From Diacronema lutheri (lineage: Eukaryota > Haptophyta > Pavlovophyceae > Pavlovales > Pavlovaceae): 64,000 nucleotides of DNA. Location: NCBI GenBank assembly GCA_019448385.1, contig JAGTXO010000061.1, forward strand, positions 1-64,000, read 5' to 3'. Made by a program: the position numbers and the translations under genes. Under the pieces are notes generated by a model, which was not told the origin of the DNA, did no database searches, and was given only the letters and a program-made list of their open reading frames with translations. Below, piece by piece: positions 53,215 through 63,545 of this stretch (its first letter is position 1; every line of letters begins with the position of its first letter).

Positions 53215-55824
53215 TCATCCGCCGTTCGCCTCAAGGGCCGCATGCACGGCGGGCAGCTGCACCGCCTCGAGCTCGTCAGACCACGGCTCGAGCACAGAAA
53301 GCAGCGGCCTGCCGTGCACCGGCAACAAGGCGGCAAGCGCGCGCAAGGCGCAGGCGCGTGCTCAGCGCTCAGCGCGCGCGGCGCGCGGCGCGCGGCTGCG
53401 CGCGCACCTGTATGGGTGCGAGTGGTCGAGGTCGATGCCTTCCGCCGGGCGCGGCATCATCGCTTCTCGAAAGGCGGTGTGCAGCTCGGCGTCGAGGCGC
53501 GCGCGGCCGAGGACGCCGCCGCCCTTCGCCACGAAGAGCGCGAGGAGGAGGACACAGTCGAAGACGTTGTTCTCGCCCGAGCGCACAGGCCAGGGGCGCA
53601 GCTGCGCGAGAAGGTCGTAATGCGCGCCGCCGCCCGCCTGCTTGCACGCGCCGCTCGCGCCGGGGAGCGAGCGGCGCTTCACAATCACGATGGACGATCG
53701 CGCCTGCTCCGCGAGCGGCTGACCAGGCGGGCAGAGGTGCTTGCTCGAGAAGGACGTCATTTCGTCTGCGCGCACCCAAAACGCCTCGTTGCGCGCGGGC
53801 GCGGGCGCGGGCGCCACCGCCGGCTGCGCCGGCGCGCCCCACGCGCCGCAGCCGAAGAGCGACGAGCCGCCCGCCCCGCCGCCGAAGCCGCGCCCGCCGC
53901 CAAAGAGCGAGCCGCCGCCGCCGCCGAGCGCCGGCTGCTGCGCCGGCGCGCTCGGCTCGGCGGTCGCCGGGCGGCCATCGACGCCTGGCGGCGGCGGCAC
54001 GAGCACCGCGTCCAAGAAGGTGGAGAAGATGTGCATAACGATCTCGGCGTCGGTGGGCAGCCCACCCTCCCACTGCGCGCCACCGCAGCTGCTGCCGCAC
54101 ACGCCGCCACCCACGTCGCTCGAGCGCGCGCCCGCGCCCACGCCGGCCGCCGCGTTGGCCGACGGCGTGCCGCCCGCCGCCGCACCGTCGCCGCCGTCCC
54201 AGCAGAAGCGGGCGAGGCAGTGGCCCTGCGCGAGCTGAAAGGTGCGCCGCTTGACGTACGCTGCGCGCGCGCCCTCGCTCGCCGCGCCGTCGAAGGCGCC
54301 CGCGTACACTGGAATCTTCCAGAAGCGCGCGAGCTTCGCACGCTGGTGGACGAGGGGATGGCCGCCATTCGCTGCGACCCACTGCGCGGGCGGGAGCGGC
54401 ACGCCAGGCGGCGGGGCGGCGGCGGTCGGTGGCTTGGCGGCAGCGGCGCTGCCGAGGCCAAGGCCAAGCCCGCCGCCGCCAAAGCCGAAGCCGCCAAACA
54501 AGCCGCCGCCGCCGCCGCCGCTGCCGCCGCCAATGCCGCCGCCGGCCGCCGCGCGCTGCGCTGCGAGCTCCTGTGCGCTCGGCACGGGCGCGGACGGTTG
54601 GGCAGCCTCGGCCTTGATCGCGGCGTCGTTGTCGCGCGCGAGCGCGACGAGCGGCTTGAGCACGACCGCCGCGAGCCACAGCCGCACGTTCCCGCGCCAC
54701 CGCTCGAGAAGCTGCGGCTGTACGCGCAGCTCGCGCAGCACGAGCGACGCGCGGTGCGCGTGAAGCAGCGCGCCGTCGAGGCGGTCGCCCGTGTGCGGCA
54801 CGTACATGGCCTTGTGGTACTTGGCGTCGGGCGAGAGGCCCGACCAGCACGCGCCACCGAGCGGACTGCCCGTCCACGCGCACGCCGCGGCGCCGGCCGG
54901 CGTGTGCGGCGACGCCCAGCGCGGCGAGAGACAGCTTGCGCCGCCGCAGCCATCGTGCGAGCAGCACGCACCGCCGAGGAGGGGCGAGTGGTGGTGGTGC
55001 TGCCCGAGCGGCGACGCGCCCATCCCACCGCCGCCCATTGGCCCGAGCGGCGACGTGCCACCAAACGCGCCGCCGCCGCTGCCGCCGCCGCTCACGTGCG
55101 CGAAGCGGCCGCCGCCGCACGGACCGGGCGTGCCGAGCGCGCCGCCAAAGCCGTCGGCGGCGGCGGCACACGAGGCACCGCGCGCGAGCGGCGACGCGCC
55201 GTGCAGGTAGCGCTCGAGCGAGTGCCGGTCGACGATCGGCGTGCAGCGCAGATCAGCGCCGGCCAAGGCGGGCGACGAGCGCGACGCGTATGGCGCCGCG
55301 CCGAGCGAGTGCGGCGAGGGGCGGCCGGCGGTGCTTGGCGTGTGGCGCATCGGCGCGGGGGAGAGCGGAGCGCAATTCCAGCTCATGGGCTGCGCGTCCG
55401 CGCGCGCCGCGTACTCAGCCATCGACTCGGCGATGCGCGGCGTCGGCGCGCGGCGTGGGCCCGTCGGAATGTCCGACGCGCGAGGCGGCGCGCCGGCGGG
55501 CGGCGGGCCGGGTGCGCCGAGCCGGAGGCGGAGCCAGTGGGCGAGCGAGGCGGCGAAGAAGAGCGCGCAGACGGCGGCGAGCGAGTATCCCGCGAGCACG
55601 GCGAGCCACAGCAGCCAGACCGGCGAGCCGCGCAGGCCGCCGAGCACGTGCGGCCGCGAGACGCCCACCGAGCAGCCGAGCACGGACGCGCCCACGACCG
55701 ACGCCTCGCAATCAACGACGGTGAGCAGGCCGAGCTGAGCGCTGCCGAGCGCGACGACGAGGCTCAGCAGCGACGTCTCGCTCAGCCGCGTGCGCTGCGC
55801 CGGGGGCCGCGCGCGCAGGCCCAT
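53215..55824 (-). CDS. TMEM209-like nuclear-envelope protein
   Basis: Two exons (55824-53408, 53308-53215) give 836 residues. Two membrane spans lie near the N-terminus (SLLSLVVALGSAQLGLLTVV and VWLLWLAVLAGYSLAAVCAL). A long Gly/Pro/Ser-rich linker follows, with many GASPLG-like phrases. The C-terminal domain carries LARFCWDGG, LPTDAEIVMHIFSTFLDAVL and a closing NNVFDCVLLLALFVAKGGG, as in TMEM209 (Pfam cytochrome b561 N-terminal family). In animals TMEM209 is a nuclear-envelope protein linked to nucleoporins. The last exon (RPLLSVLEPWSDELEAVQ) is inferred from splice sites that keep the frame. Divergent from the IGPD gene. Confidence 0.8.
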
Positions 55825-55883
55825 GACTTGCCGCGCCGAAGCCGTGCAGCTCGCGAGCTCCCCGGGAGAGGGCTTTTAAATAA
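55825..55883. promoter_or_regulatory. 59-bp shared promoter between TMEM209 and IGPD genes
   Basis: Two ATGs point away from each other across 59 bp. The only AT-rich element is TTTTAAATAAATGG, which runs into the IGPD start codon. Transcription of at least one gene must start within the other's coding region or very close to its ATG. Confidence 0.6.
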
Positions 55884-57251
55884 ATGGCATCGTGCGAGGC
55901 GATGCGCGAGGGCAAGGTGGCGCGCACGGCGGGGAGCGGCAGCGCGGTAGTCGAGCGAGGCGCGATACGGTGTGAGGCGACGGTGGTCGATCTCGGTCCA
56001 AAGATGCCCAACGCCACGGGCATCTGCTTTCTCAACCATATGATCGACCAGCTCGTCTCGCACGGCCAGCTCGGCATCGGCGTGCAGCTGTCGATCGGCG
56101 GCGTGCCGTGCGAGCCCGAGGTGGACTACGCGCTGCAGGGTGCGGCGGCGCGGGCGGCGACGCCGGAGGCTCTCGCGCACGCCCGCCCGCACGACCAGAC
56201 CATCTTTGAGCTCGTCGGCGAGGCCCTCGGCGCGGCGCTGCGTGGCGCCGCGGCGGACGCGCTCTCGCACGCGCCAGCGACGCTCGGCGCGAGCCGGTTC
56301 TGCGCGCCGCTCGACGAGGCGGTAACGGAGGCGGTGGTCGATCTGCGCGCCGCGTCGCACTTTGCCTTTAGCCTCGAGCCGTACGGCACCATCCCGCCCG
56401 CCGGCCGCGAGTGGATCGGCCTCTACCGCACGGCGTACACCCGCCTCCTCTGGCAGCGCCTGCACGGTGCGTTGGGTGGGCGGATGGAGCTGCTCAAGCT
56501 GCGTGGCGCGAACGCGCATCACATCGTCGAGGCAACGTTCAAAGCGTTTGCGCGCGCGCTGCGCGCCCATCTCGACGCCGCGCGGCCGCCGCACGGCACG
56601 CCGCCCTCAGCGGCGCCGCGCGAGGGCGCGCGCTCGCGCCGCACCAAGGAGACATCCATCTCCGTGGCGCTCGCGCTCGACCCGCCCGGTGGCGACGGCG
56701 CGGCGCGCGAGGACGCGTGCGTGGTCACTGTGCGTACGGGCGTCTCGCTGCTCGATCGAATACTCGCTGAGCTTGCAACGTACGCGCAGATGCGGCTTGC
56801 CGTGTCGTGTGATGGCGATGTGCACATTGATGACCATCACACGGCGGAGGACGTGGCGATCGCGGTCGGGCAGAGCCTCGCCGATGCGCTCGGCACCAAG
56901 GCCGGCTGCAACCGGATGGGCTCGGCCGATGCGTGCGAGGGCCGCGCGCGCGTCGAGGTGGTTGTCGATCTGTCGAACCGGCCGCATTTTGAATCGGACC
57001 TCGAGCTGCGAGAAGAGTGGGCGGACGGGATGGCGTGCGAGATGGTATTGCACGTCTTCGCCTCGCTCACGACGAACGCGCTCTGCACCGTGCATGTCGT
57101 CCAACGCGCCGCCGGCGACGGCGACGGCGCGTGCGCCGAGCTCGCGATCGCGACAGCGCGCGCGTACGGGCTAGCGCTCCGCCAGTGCGCCGTTATCGAT
57201 CCGCGCCGCGCGGGCCTGACGGCGAGCTCAAAGGGCACGCTCTCGGCGTGA
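55884..57251 (+). CDS. imidazoleglycerol-phosphate dehydratase, tandem fusion
   Basis: 455 residues in one exon, about twice the usual length. IGPD (EC 4.2.1.19, HisB/HIS3 activity) is the sixth step of histidine synthesis. Domain 1 (about 10-245) has GICFLNHMIDQLVSHGQL, LDEAVTEAVVDL and a good C-terminal metal motif AHHIVEATFKAFARAL (His212, His213, Glu216). Its N-terminal HHxxE is replaced (HDQTIFE, residues 103-109). Domain 2 (about 250-455) starts RRTKETSISVAL and keeps DDHHTAEDVAIAVG (His318, His319, Glu322) and the SSKGTL end, but its C-terminal motif reads AELAI (418-422). Normal IGPD needs both motifs, and they meet at subunit contacts. The two domains could therefore form one composite site (inference). 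A plastid transit peptide is not obvious. Confidence 0.85.
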   Translation: MASCEAMREGKVARTAGSGSAVVERGAIRCEATVVDLGPKMPNATGICFLNHMIDQLVSHGQLGIGVQLSIGGVPCEPEVDYALQGAAARAATPEALAHARPHDQTIFELVGEALGAALRGAAADALSHAPATLGASRFCAPLDEAVTEAVVDLRAASHFAFSLEPYGTIPPAGREWIGLYRTAYTRLLWQRLHGALGGRMELLKLRGANAHHIVEATFKAFARALRAHLDAARPPHGTPPSAAPREGARSRRTKETSISVALALDPPGGDGAAREDACVVTVRTGVSLLDRILAELATYAQMRLAVSCDGDVHIDDHHTAEDVAIAVGQSLADALGTKAGCNRMGSADACEGRARVEVVVDLSNRPHFESDLELREEWADGMACEMVLHVFASLTTNALCTVHVVQRAAGDGDGACAELAIATARAYGLALRQCAVIDPRRAGLTASSKGTLSA

Positions 57252-57811
57252 CGCGGCGACAGCACGCGCTGCGCTGCGAGCTCAGGGAGCGCTCGTAGGA
57301 GCGCGTGCCTTGCGCGCCCAAACAGGGCCGCGGGATGCGTCCCCGCGCATGTGCAGCCGCGCAGTCCGCCCTTCTCGGCTTGGGCGGTGGGGTGGCGGAT
57401 GGGGTGGCGAACGCGGTGTAGTGGAGGCAGGGTGGCTCGACGAGCGCGAGGGTGAAGTCATGCGTGGGCATTGAGCACACGATTGCAGGGGAGGATAGGG
57501 GGGGAAAGGCGTCATTGAAAGACCTCACGCGCTCTGACAGTCAGGCTCCGAAGTCCAGGCACTGCCAGCCCTTGCCAAGCCGCACGCGCCCCTCGCGAGG
57601 AGCAGCAGCAGCGCGTGCCCTTCACAGTGCGAGCACGCGCACTCTCGCCAATCAGCGCCGGCGCGGTGCGCGACCGAGAGCGGGCGAGCGCAACACGCGT
57701 CGCAGGTCGTGACGGCGTTTGGCGGCGTCGCACTTTGTGAACTGACCGTTTGGCGTGTGCAGCCCGCGAGTGCACCGGCGTCGAACCGTCGACGCAGCGC
57801 GCGAAGCGGCC
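57252..57811. other. intergenic stretch between convergent genes
   Basis: This lies between the stops of the IGPD gene and the first ARM/IQ gene. Open frames here are not supported by composition or motifs. No terminator or repeat was recognised. Confidence 0.5.
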
Positions 57812-60069
57812 TCAAAACCAGACCGGCACGACTTGGCGCACGAAAATCGTCGGCCCGATCGCCCTGGGGCGCGGTCGGGCCGCGATCGCCCCGGCGGGCA
57901 GCAGCTGCGGGGCCACCGGGTTGGAAGGGCTTTTTCTCCCGCGGGGGCTCCGGCCCCGTCTCCTCGCCGTCCCGCCTCGAGTGCGCCGCCCTTCCGAGCG
58001 CACCATCGCGGCCGCTTCGTCCATCGCGCTGAGGTATGCCGCGTAGACCCCCTCGCGCGCGGCGACGAGCCGGCGGAACGAGGCCTGCCATGCGGCGCGC
58101 GGCGCGTGGCTGGCGCGTTGGGCGCGAGGCGCACGGCGCAGCGCGGCGCGGCGCCCGCGCAGCGGTGCGCACGCGACGCACCTGCAGCATGGCCGCCGCG
58201 AGCCGGCGCACGTCGTCGGCGGAAAGCCCGTCGCGCAGCCGCTCCGCGCGCGCCACGACGAGCGCGCGCCTCGCGCGCGCCTCGCGCGTCCGTGCCTCCA
58301 CCTGTCGCCGCTCGTGCGCGCGCGCTCGCTCGGCCGCCTCCTTGGCCTCGACGTACCGCCCGATGTGGCGGCGCACCGCGCGCCTGCGCGCAGCGGCTTG
58401 AAGGCGAACGGCCGCCTTGTCCTGCTGCGCCTGCGCCTCCGCCGCCGCCTCCTCGGCGACGCGCGCGGCGGCGGCCGAGCCGGCCGCCGCTTCGGCCGAC
58501 CGGCGCGCCGCATCGCGCGCGCGCGCGCGCAGGCGCTCGCGCTTGAGCTCGTCGCGCTCGACGGCGGCGGCGGCGACGCCGACGGACGCCTCCTCCGCCG
58601 CGTCGACGGCCTCGCGCGCCAGCTCGTGCGAGAGCGCGGCCGCCTCGGCCGCGCGGTCGGTCGCGCGGCCGGTCGCCGCCTTGGCCTCCGCCTCCGCGCG
58701 CATCTGAAGTTGCACGTCGGCCTCAGCGGCGCGCGCGGCGGCGGCGGCGACGAGCCACTCGACCTCCGCGACCTCGGCCATCTGCGACGCCTCGCGCGCC
58801 TCGCGCGCGAGCGACGCCGCCGCCGCGCCCAGCTCGGCCGCGGCCGCGGCTGCTGCAGCGGCCGCACGAGCGACGCCCTCTTTAGAAAGGGCGCCGCCGC
58901 TGCCGGCCGCGTGCGCGCGCGCGAGGCGGAGGAGGTCCGCGACGGCATCGGAGCCGAGCATGCGCGCGATCTGCCCGCTTGCCGCGCCCACGTCCGAGCG
59001 CGACGAGCTGCGCCGGTGCTTGCCGCCACCGCTCGCGCGCGCGCCGGCGGCGGGCGCGTCGAGCGCGTCGAGCGCAGCCGCTTCGGTCGCGACCTGGGCG
59101 ACGCGCGCGCGCGCCGCGTCGGCGCTCGCCGCGGCGGTCGTCGCGGCCTCGGTCGCGCGCGCGGCCGCCTCGAGCGCGGCGGGCTCGCCGCCCGCCGCGC
59201 GCGCCACCGCGCGCGCCGCGTCGTCCGCCGCGTGCGCGGCGGTCCGCACGATGCGCAACGAGGCGTTCTCGGCCTCGGCGAGCCGCGCCGCCACCGCCGC
59301 CTCGCGCACGCGCACGGCGGCGAGCGCCTCGGCGCGGCGCGCGGCGAGCTCGGCGCTGGCGATGCGCTCGGTGATATCGGCCTCCGTCCTGCGCGCCCTC
59401 TCCTCGACCTCCGCAAGCCGCGCGGCGACGCTCGCCTCGTGGCGCGCGAGCGCGTGCGGCTTGCGTCTTTGGACGAGCGTCGAGCGGAAGGCGGAGAGGC
59501 GGCCGAGCGATTCGCGCCGGTGCTCGGCGAGGAGCGGCCGTTCGGCCTCCTCCTGCCGACGGAGCGTTGCGAGTGCGAGGTCGGCCGCCGCCATCCTCGC
59601 GAGTGTGCCGCGCATGTGCGCCTGCACGAGCGTCGCTGCGTGCAGTTGTGCGCGCTGCGGCGACTGGCGCACGTTGGCGAGCGCGCCCGACGCGACGGTG
59701 GCCATGTGCGCGTTGGGCACCTGCGCGAGCGCCTCGAGCCGCGCCTCGACGGCGGACGCGCCGATCTGTGCCATCAGCTCGTATGATTCGAGAACCTCCG
59801 CCTCGGCCCTGGCGGCGCGCGGCGGCGCGCCGCGCGCGGCGGCGCGCGTGGGTGGCGGCGCGCGCGCGGCGGCGCTCACGGCCGGTGCGCGCGGGCGCGT
59901 GCGCGCCGCCGCGCGCCGTGAGCCGAGCGGCTCACAAAATGTTCTGAAGGCACGCAGTGCCGTAGTAGACTGTCGGGGGGTCTGAGCTCATCAAAGCATC
60001 GACGAGCAGCGTGAGCGCGCCCGCCTTGGCCAGTGGAGCGGCCGCGCCGATCGACGCCAAGTTGGTCAT
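57812..60069 (-). CDS. armadillo/IQ-motif protein, gene A
   Basis: Three exons (60069-59936, 59808-58182, 58084-57812) give 677 residues. The first exon carries an armadillo-like start (APLAKAGALTLLVDALMSSD, then TVYYGTACLQNIL) that continues across the intron into AEAEVLESYELMAQIG. IQ motifs follow (AATLVQAHMRGTLARMA and AAVRLQAAARRRAVRRHIG), which bind calmodulin. Between them lies about 300 residues of Ala/Glu/Arg-rich helix with coiled-coil character. The last exon has SFRRLVAAREGVYAAYLSAM and a basic tail. The family resembles IQ/ARM proteins of flagella and cytoskeleton; the exact role is unknown. The single-exon frame that opens at 59879 has no ATG and misses the first exon. Confidence 0.7.
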
Positions 60070-60145
60070 CGTCGCGAGGCAAAGGGCGGCCTAAGGGGCG
60101 AGCGCGCGGCGGAGAGCGGGCGGAGAGCGGGCGCAGCGCGGAGGG

Positions 60146-62193
60146 TCAACGCTGGGCCGCTGGGCCGAAGGGGCCGCCAGGTTGAGCCCGGAGAATTTTG
60201 GAGGAGGGACGGGTAAAAAGATGGGAGAAGGCAGCGGGCAGTGCTCCGCACATAGCCCAGCGGACGAGGCGAGCCGGCGCGCGCCGCACCGAATGCGATT
60301 CTCCGGAGGCCACCTCGTGCGCGGCAAGGCCGGCGAGGTCGGCTGGCAGCGACGACTGAGCGACCGCGAGCGCGACCGCCTGCTCCTGCTCGACGCTGAC
60401 GCCCTTGAGGAGTTCAAAAAGCGCCTGAGCGCAAGGCGCGCGCGCGCGGCCGCGGCGGCGAGCGCGCGGCGAGCGCGCGGCGGGCGCACGGCGGGCGCAC
60501 GGCGCGGCGAGGACGGCAGGCGGCCAACGTGGAGTCGGGCGAGGACGGCGAATCGGGCGGCAGGCGGGCGGGTCGCGGCGTGCGGGCGCGCGGCGTGTGC
60601 GCGCAGCGGCGCGCGCCCAGCGCCGCCGTGCACCTGCACGGCCGCCATGCGCTCGTCGCGGGCAGCGCGCGGCGCGATTCTGAAGCCGAGGTTGGTGAGC
60701 GCACGGAGCAAACGCATCCGCTGCGCCAGCTCGCGTTGCGCGCGCAGCCGCGGCAGCTCGGCAGCGACGAAACGGCGCGCATGCCGGCCGCGCGCGATCC
60801 GTTGGATGCGCGTCGCGCCCGCGTACCTCCGCGCCTCGCCGCTCGGTGGCAGCGACCCGCGCACATCGTTTGGCGGCACGCCCGTGCCGGCCGAAGCCGT
60901 CGCGCGAGCGTCGGCCGGGCTGCTGCCGCCGTGCCACGTGGCCTTCGTTGGGCCGGCGGGCGCGGGGGCGCTCGGCGAGTGAGGGCGCGGCGGCGGCGGC
61001 GGCGGTGGTGCACGCTCGTCCCGCACCGCGCCGCTCGCCGCCGCGCCCTCCGCGTGCGCACCGCCTCCGCGTGCGGCTGGCAGCTCGCTCAGGGGTGCCG
61101 CGTCGGCCAACCGCTCTTCTGCCGGCTGCGCGCGGCTGCAGCTCGCGTCGACAAGGCGGGCGGAGCTTAGCGGCGTGGACGCGGCCGCGTCGTCGGTTGA
61201 CGCTGCCACCCCGGCGCCGCTGGCGGCCGGCGGCGGCGACGACGCGCCGCCCCCGCGTGGCGCGTGCGGGCCCGGCAGCTCGGGCGACTCACGTGACGAG
61301 CGGCGTCGCGCGGACGCGGAGGAGAGGCGCAACGCCTTACTTGGCACAGGCGCCGGTTCGCCCTCCGCGCCCGCGTCCACCGCTGGCGTTCCGCCGCCGC
61401 CGCGCGGCGACTCTGCGCGCGCGTTCGCCTCGCTCCTGGCTGAAAGCCTCCGACGCGCGGGCTCCGAGCGCGGGCTGACGGCGACGAGGCCGCCGGCGCT
61501 CAAGCGGAGGCTGCGGCGCGCCAGGCTGGTGGGCAGAGGAGAGTCGATTGCGCCCGCCTGCTCGCCCTCGGCACTCTCGTCCGCCGCGTCCGCCTCCGAC
61601 GGCGTGCGCGCGGAGCGGGCGGAGGTCGAATCGGCAAACGCCTCGTCGCGCGCGTAGACGAGGCCGATCACAGCCTCGGCGGCGGCGGCGGCGAGCCGCG
61701 CGGACTCGTCGCCAACGTGATCGTCACCAAGCACCATCTGCAGCACGTCCACCTGCGCACCGCCCGTGTTGATCAGCTCGGCGAGCAGCTCGGCATCGGC
61801 GAGCATGGGCAGCAGGCCGCGCACGCCACAGTTGCGCAGCTGCACGTCGGGCGAGATCGTCGAGCGCATGAAGAGGTCGAAGGCGCCGGCGGCTCGGAGC
61901 GCGGCAACGAATGACTCGCCCAGCTGCGCGGCGTGCACGAGCGCCGCCTCGGCCACGTGCGCCATCGAGACGAGCTCGGGGTAGCACAGCCGGCCGGTGA
62001 GCCACACGAGGTTCTCGGCGAGGCCGCTCTCGAGCGCCTCGGCGAGCGCGTCGAGCTGGGCGGGCGGGGCAGAGGCGGCGTCTTGCACCAGCTGCAGCAG
62101 CCCGTGCAGCGGCGCGCGGAGCCATTCGCCCACCTCTTCCTGCGCGTTGAGCACCTTCGACAACTCCGCCGCTCGCGCGGCGAGGGTTGCCAT
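60146..62193 (-). CDS. armadillo/IQ-motif protein, gene B
   Basis: Two exons (62193-60634, 60424-60146) give 612 residues from the ATG at 62193 (MATLAARAAELSKVLN). Residues 1-165 are helical with armadillo-like phrases (LRNCGVRGLLPMLADAELLA, AAAAAEAVIGLVYARD). A disordered Ser/Arg/Pro region follows, then an IQ motif (ATRIQRIARGRHARRFV). The last exon (ALFELLKGVSVEQEQAVAL) ends in a basic tail. It lies just upstream of gene A on the same strand with 76 bp between them, and the shared ARM-plus-IQ make-up suggests a diverged tandem pair. It is divergent from RPL26, with ATGs 88 bp apart. Confidence 0.65.
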
Positions 62194-62281
62194 GCTTGTG
62201 GCCGTTATCTTTTTGCGCTTTGACCGCGCGCGTCTCCTCCGGACTGTGTCCGGCTGAAGCCACGAGGCCGGGGGAGGCACC

Positions 62282-63256
62282 ATGAAGTTCTCCGCGAGCG
62301 TACGTGCCGCAGGGTGAAGGCGGGCGCGGCGAGGCTTGCTCGGCCGACGCCCGACGCGCAGCATGTAGCCTCTTTGTCGGGCGCGCGTCTGCGCGCGTCT
62401 GTGCGCTTCGTGGTCTAGCTCGCGAGCACCACTTCGCGTCTCGCGCCGACCGAGCGCGTGGGCCGCGCCTACCCTCCCGCGCTCCGTCCGCAGGTCTCGT
62501 CGTCGCGGCGCAAGTCGCGCAAGGCGCACTTCACGGCGCCGTCAAGCGTGCGGCATAAGATCATGTCTTCGCCGCTCTCCACCGAGCTCAAGCAGAAGTA
62601 CAACGTGAACGCGGTGCCCGTCCGGAAGGACGACGAGGTGAGCGTCGTGCGCGGCACCCACAAGGGCCGCGAGGGCAAGGTGACGCAGTGCTACCGGCGC
62701 AAGTGGGTGATCCACATCGACCGTGTCGTGCGGGAAAAGGCGAATGGTGCGTCCGCCGCGCGCCCGCGCATCGTGGTGCGCATGGCACGCACAGAAGGGC
62801 CCGGTGGCGAGGGGTGCCTGCGTCTGGGCAGCAGGCGGGCCGCTCGATGGCCGGCAGCTTGGAACGGCGGCCAGCCGCGGTGGCAACACTGCCATGCGTC
62901 GAGCTCGGCGTACGGCACAGCGTGCTCCTTGCGCAGGGCCAAGGGGCGGGCTCTTGGCCTGGCGCTGCCGGTCGAACCGGCGCGCTGCGCGGGCCGGCCA
63001 GGCGCCAGCGGCGTTCGGCGCTGCCGTGATCGTCAGCCGCTCACCGCGCTGGCGCGCGCGCCGGCTGCACGCTCGTGCGACTCGCCCGCGCTCAGGCGCC
63101 AACGTGCAGGTCGGGATCGACCCGTCCAAGGTGGTGATCACCAAGCTCAAGCTGGACAAGGACCGAAAGCGCATGCTCGAGCGCAAGGACAGCAAGAAGG
63201 CGCAGGCCAAGGGCAAGGGCAAGTACACCGCGGAGGAGATGGTTGACGTCGATTAG
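62282..63256 (+). CDS. RPL26: 60S ribosomal protein L26 (uL24)
   Basis: Three exons (62282-62299, 62494-62746, 63096-63256) give 143 residues. The six-codon first exon MKFSAS ends at a GTACGT donor and joins [16 protein letters not shown], the universal start of eukaryotic L26. Then come [15 protein letters not shown], the KOW motif [18 protein letters not shown] and [20 protein letters not shown]. The short C-terminal Lys-rich tail and EEMVDVD end are ordinary. It binds 25S/28S rRNA near the polypeptide exit tunnel. A tiny first exon followed by an intron is usual for ribosomal protein genes. Confidence 0.97.
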
Positions 63257-63545
63257 GCCGTCGCGCAGATCCGTACACTCCGAACAGCCGCGCTGGTCGC
63301 ACGCCGTTCGAGGAGCGCAGCTGCCGCTGGCGCTGCGATGGGGTGCCGTGCCGTGCCGCGCGACGAGCGCCACGGGCAACTGGCCTACGCCGCGTCCGCG
63401 TCAGAAAGGGGTAGTACGCGGCGCGGCGGCGGAGGGGGAAGATGGCTCACTGTTTCTGCGCGTGGACGCCATTGTTTTCCCTGCGATCAAAAAGATAGTG
63501 CGAAAGTGCCGTTGCGCACGCGGGCGGCCTCCGGCCGAGGCGAGG

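Noticed and set aside
59800-59879. Start of the ARM/IQ gene A at 59879
   Set aside because: That position is a GTG, whereas an upstream exon with an ATG at 60069 and an armadillo repeat joins in frame.
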